A stretch of DNA of 64,000 nucleotides from Ascoidea rubescens DSM 1968 (Eukaryota; Ascomycota; Saccharomycetes; Ascoideales; Ascoideaceae): the NCBI RefSeq assembly GCF_001661345.1, contig NW_017962913.1:3094941-3158940 (forward strand), given 5' to 3'. The notes beneath the pieces were generated by a model, which did no database searches, was not told the DNA's origin, and saw nothing but the letters and a program-made list of their open reading frames with translations. Positions 62,258-64,000 of this stretch are shown piece after piece. Both the position numbers and the translations under genes were made by a program. The stretch's first letter is position 1, and each line of letters opens with the position of its first letter.

Positions 62258-64000
62258 ATTGATTATTTACAATTGAGATGAAAATAATAAAGTGGAAACG
62301 ATAAACAATGATAAAGCCTTGTGAAAATTCCAAGAGATTCCAAGAAATTTAGAAATAGAGTGAAGGATGGGTTACGAAGAAGAAAGAAAATGGATTATTT
62401 TTTGGATAAACGAAATTTATAGCAAGAAAGTTTAGAAAATTAAAAGTGGCGATAAATTTTAAATAACGATCAAGAGACAAAACTAATCTAGCAGAGTGGA
62501 TGATAGAAGTATTATCTGTAGCAGTTGTTTATGGTGGTGAAAGCATAAACAATTGTTCGATTGTTGAGCGATTCAGCCATACAATGGATACAATGGATGC
62601 ACGTCGAGAGAAAACAGCCGGAATGGGAAGATTGAAATGGGTGGGCCACCCATTGGAAATTGCTGAAAGCGGCAGTGCTGGAGTTTCGTGATGAAGGGCC
62701 CTTATGACTCAACCCAATTAGGAAAGAGGAGAGATATATGAATAAAGCAGCGGTAAGTGATGATTGGAATTCACTTTTAAGAAAATATCTACCGGATAAT
62801 AAGTTCTATTTTCTTTGCGAGATGTACCTGAACTTGTGGGTTTGGCTCAACATCAAATGGCGAAGCTTAGCATGCTCAAAAATAGACTGAATTCACAAAA
62901 AAAAATTTCAAACTTGTTTTGTGCAAGTGCCAGCTCAGCTGAGAACAGGACTAATTTCCGAAAGTTCGCGCCTGGACAAAAGAAGATAGGAAACACGAAA
63001 TGTGAAACATTGTATTATATACTATTAGCAGTCCTCATCAGAAGCAAAAACATTATATCGCTGTCTTCAATAACCTGCGAATCCCCTATTGCCATGTTAG
63101 AGAAGGGCAAATAACAAGCAGAAAGTGACAATTTTCGGTACATACAAAAACAAATTGTGGTCCTTTTCAGGTGGTTCAAAAATTGGAGGCAGTTTCAGGT
63201 TTTAATGATACATTGAGCTATCTCAAGATTCGAGATCAAAGAAAGTTGTTGGATTGCCAACTTGGTTAAAATTAGTGAGATTACGGTTATCTATTTTTCC
63301 ATTGATTTTCGAAGTTTGAATTTCTGCTTTTGACAAATATTTGTCAAACATTTGATAAAACGCATTAGAAAAATCTCTCAAATCATCGCCTTTTGTCCAT
63401 CAGCATGAGAATATTATCAAAATAGTGCGAGAATATATGGTATCTCCCACAGTCCCGTTTAAGACAGACCCTTGGTGGGGCTGATCGTGGAAGCGCGAAC
63501 CAGAGGGGAGCAACCGCAGCTCTGAGCAGGGTTTGCACACCGTGGTGGACGCGGCCCTCCCTGCTGTTTCGCGCAGCCTCCAGTCGTGCTGCCTGGAGCC
63601 CTACTTCGAGCCCTGCGCCAGCCCTGCGGTGCTTCCATTGTGGTGGAGCGTCACACAACTGCCTTTGTTAGAGAGCTTTTGTGCTTTGGAGCTCCGAGAA
63701 ACGTCGGCCCAGGCCTTTGGTCGCAGCAATTGATGGAAAAGAGTGGATAGCAACATTGCAATGTGGGTCTGTTTCCTCTTTGCAATGATTGTGATTTGAA
63801 ATAACAAACACAGTTCCCACAAGGTTTTTTGCTCAATCAACAATTTGTTGCAACTTTGTTTTTTTATCTCCCTTTTGCTTCGTTTCAATTCAAAAGTCCA
63901 AAGCTTGGAAATTTATTGGCTGTTTTTTATCTTATGATTATGCTAAAACATTAAACAAAGCACACTTTATCCAAAATTCTATTTGAGCTGTCTTTTTTTT

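Larger units (their letters stand above)
58897..64000. other. Gene-free right end (5.1 kb) with GC islands and short tandem repeats
   Basis: ERG1 promoter DNA comes first, GC-rich at about 59280-59720. From 59770 to 62450 the DNA is AT-rich with tandem repeats and only short frames that mostly lack ATG. GC-richer islands return at about 62560-62760 and 63440-63740. No frame over 99 codons occurs. I found no tRNA, 5S or snRNA signature by eye. The rightmost island may be the promoter of a gene beyond the window, or there may be non-coding RNA genes. Confidence 0.5.

Noticed and set aside
62815-63114. 99-codon frame in the right end
   Set aside because: It begins at TTG, not ATG, and has no recognisable domain.
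63383-63888. Overlapping frames in the last GC island
   Set aside because: They occupy both strands and several frames at once, with no conservation that I recognise.
1-64000. tRNA, rRNA, CRISPR array, transposon or viral remnant
   Set aside because: I looked for T-loop-type GTTCGA motifs with matching stems, long direct or inverted repeats and reverse-transcriptase, transposase or capsid-like motifs, and found none that held up. A covariance-model or profile search could still find diverged cases.

Overview
The window is nuclear DNA from a budding yeast (Saccharomycotina). The genes are almost all intronless, and single-copy yeast families are easy to recognise (PIL1, PTA1, MDM34, DSN1, KRE9, IRC3, COX18, ERG1). 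The one clear intron has the yeast signals GTATGT and TACTAAT. Coding DNA is very AT-rich, with long (AAT)n runs coding for asparagine, and in-frame CTG codons are almost absent. I cannot name the genus.

Layout. 1-19277: the 3' end of a PP2A B56 subunit (RTS1), a membrane-anchored secretory cyclophilin, the eisosome protein PIL1, a leucine-rich-repeat protein, a large cell-wall adhesin, the mitochondrial helicase IRC3, the mRNA 3'-end factor PTA1 and citrate synthase CIT1. 21806-29043: mitochondrial ABC half-transporter MDL1, ribosomal protein RPL15 with an intron inside its start codon, and kinetochore protein DSN1. 29984-38833: a Rho-like pseudo-GTPase, a stand-alone bacterial-type tryptophan synthase beta chain, phosphate carrier MIR1, a DAHP-synthase-like pseudoenzyme and ERMES subunit MDM34. 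40126-48761: a very large Zn2Cys6 regulator and an RNase III protein with Rnt1/yeast-Dicer architecture whose catalytic acids are all missing. 49558-58896: KRE9, a mitochondrial group (MRP49, MRPL38, COX18, MRPL10), an unrecognised membrane protein and ERG1. 58897-64000 has no gene I can support.

Functionally the window is mixed housekeeping with a mitochondrial bias (IRC3, CIT1, MDL1, MIR1, MDM34, MRP49, MRPL38, COX18, MRPL10) and a surface theme (adhesin, KRE9, PIL1). The most unusual part is the set of four oddities. Three proteins keep the fold of an enzyme family but have lost its active-site residues (RNase III, DAHP synthase, Rho GTPase). One gene, trpB, looks acquired from bacteria.

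Between genes the DNA is patterned: GC-rich islands of about 200-700 bp, often carrying CACGTG, sit in AT-rich surroundings. Most lie upstream of genes, but one lies between convergent genes and two or more lie in the gene-free right end. I saw no tRNA, rRNA, CRISPR array, transposon or viral element.
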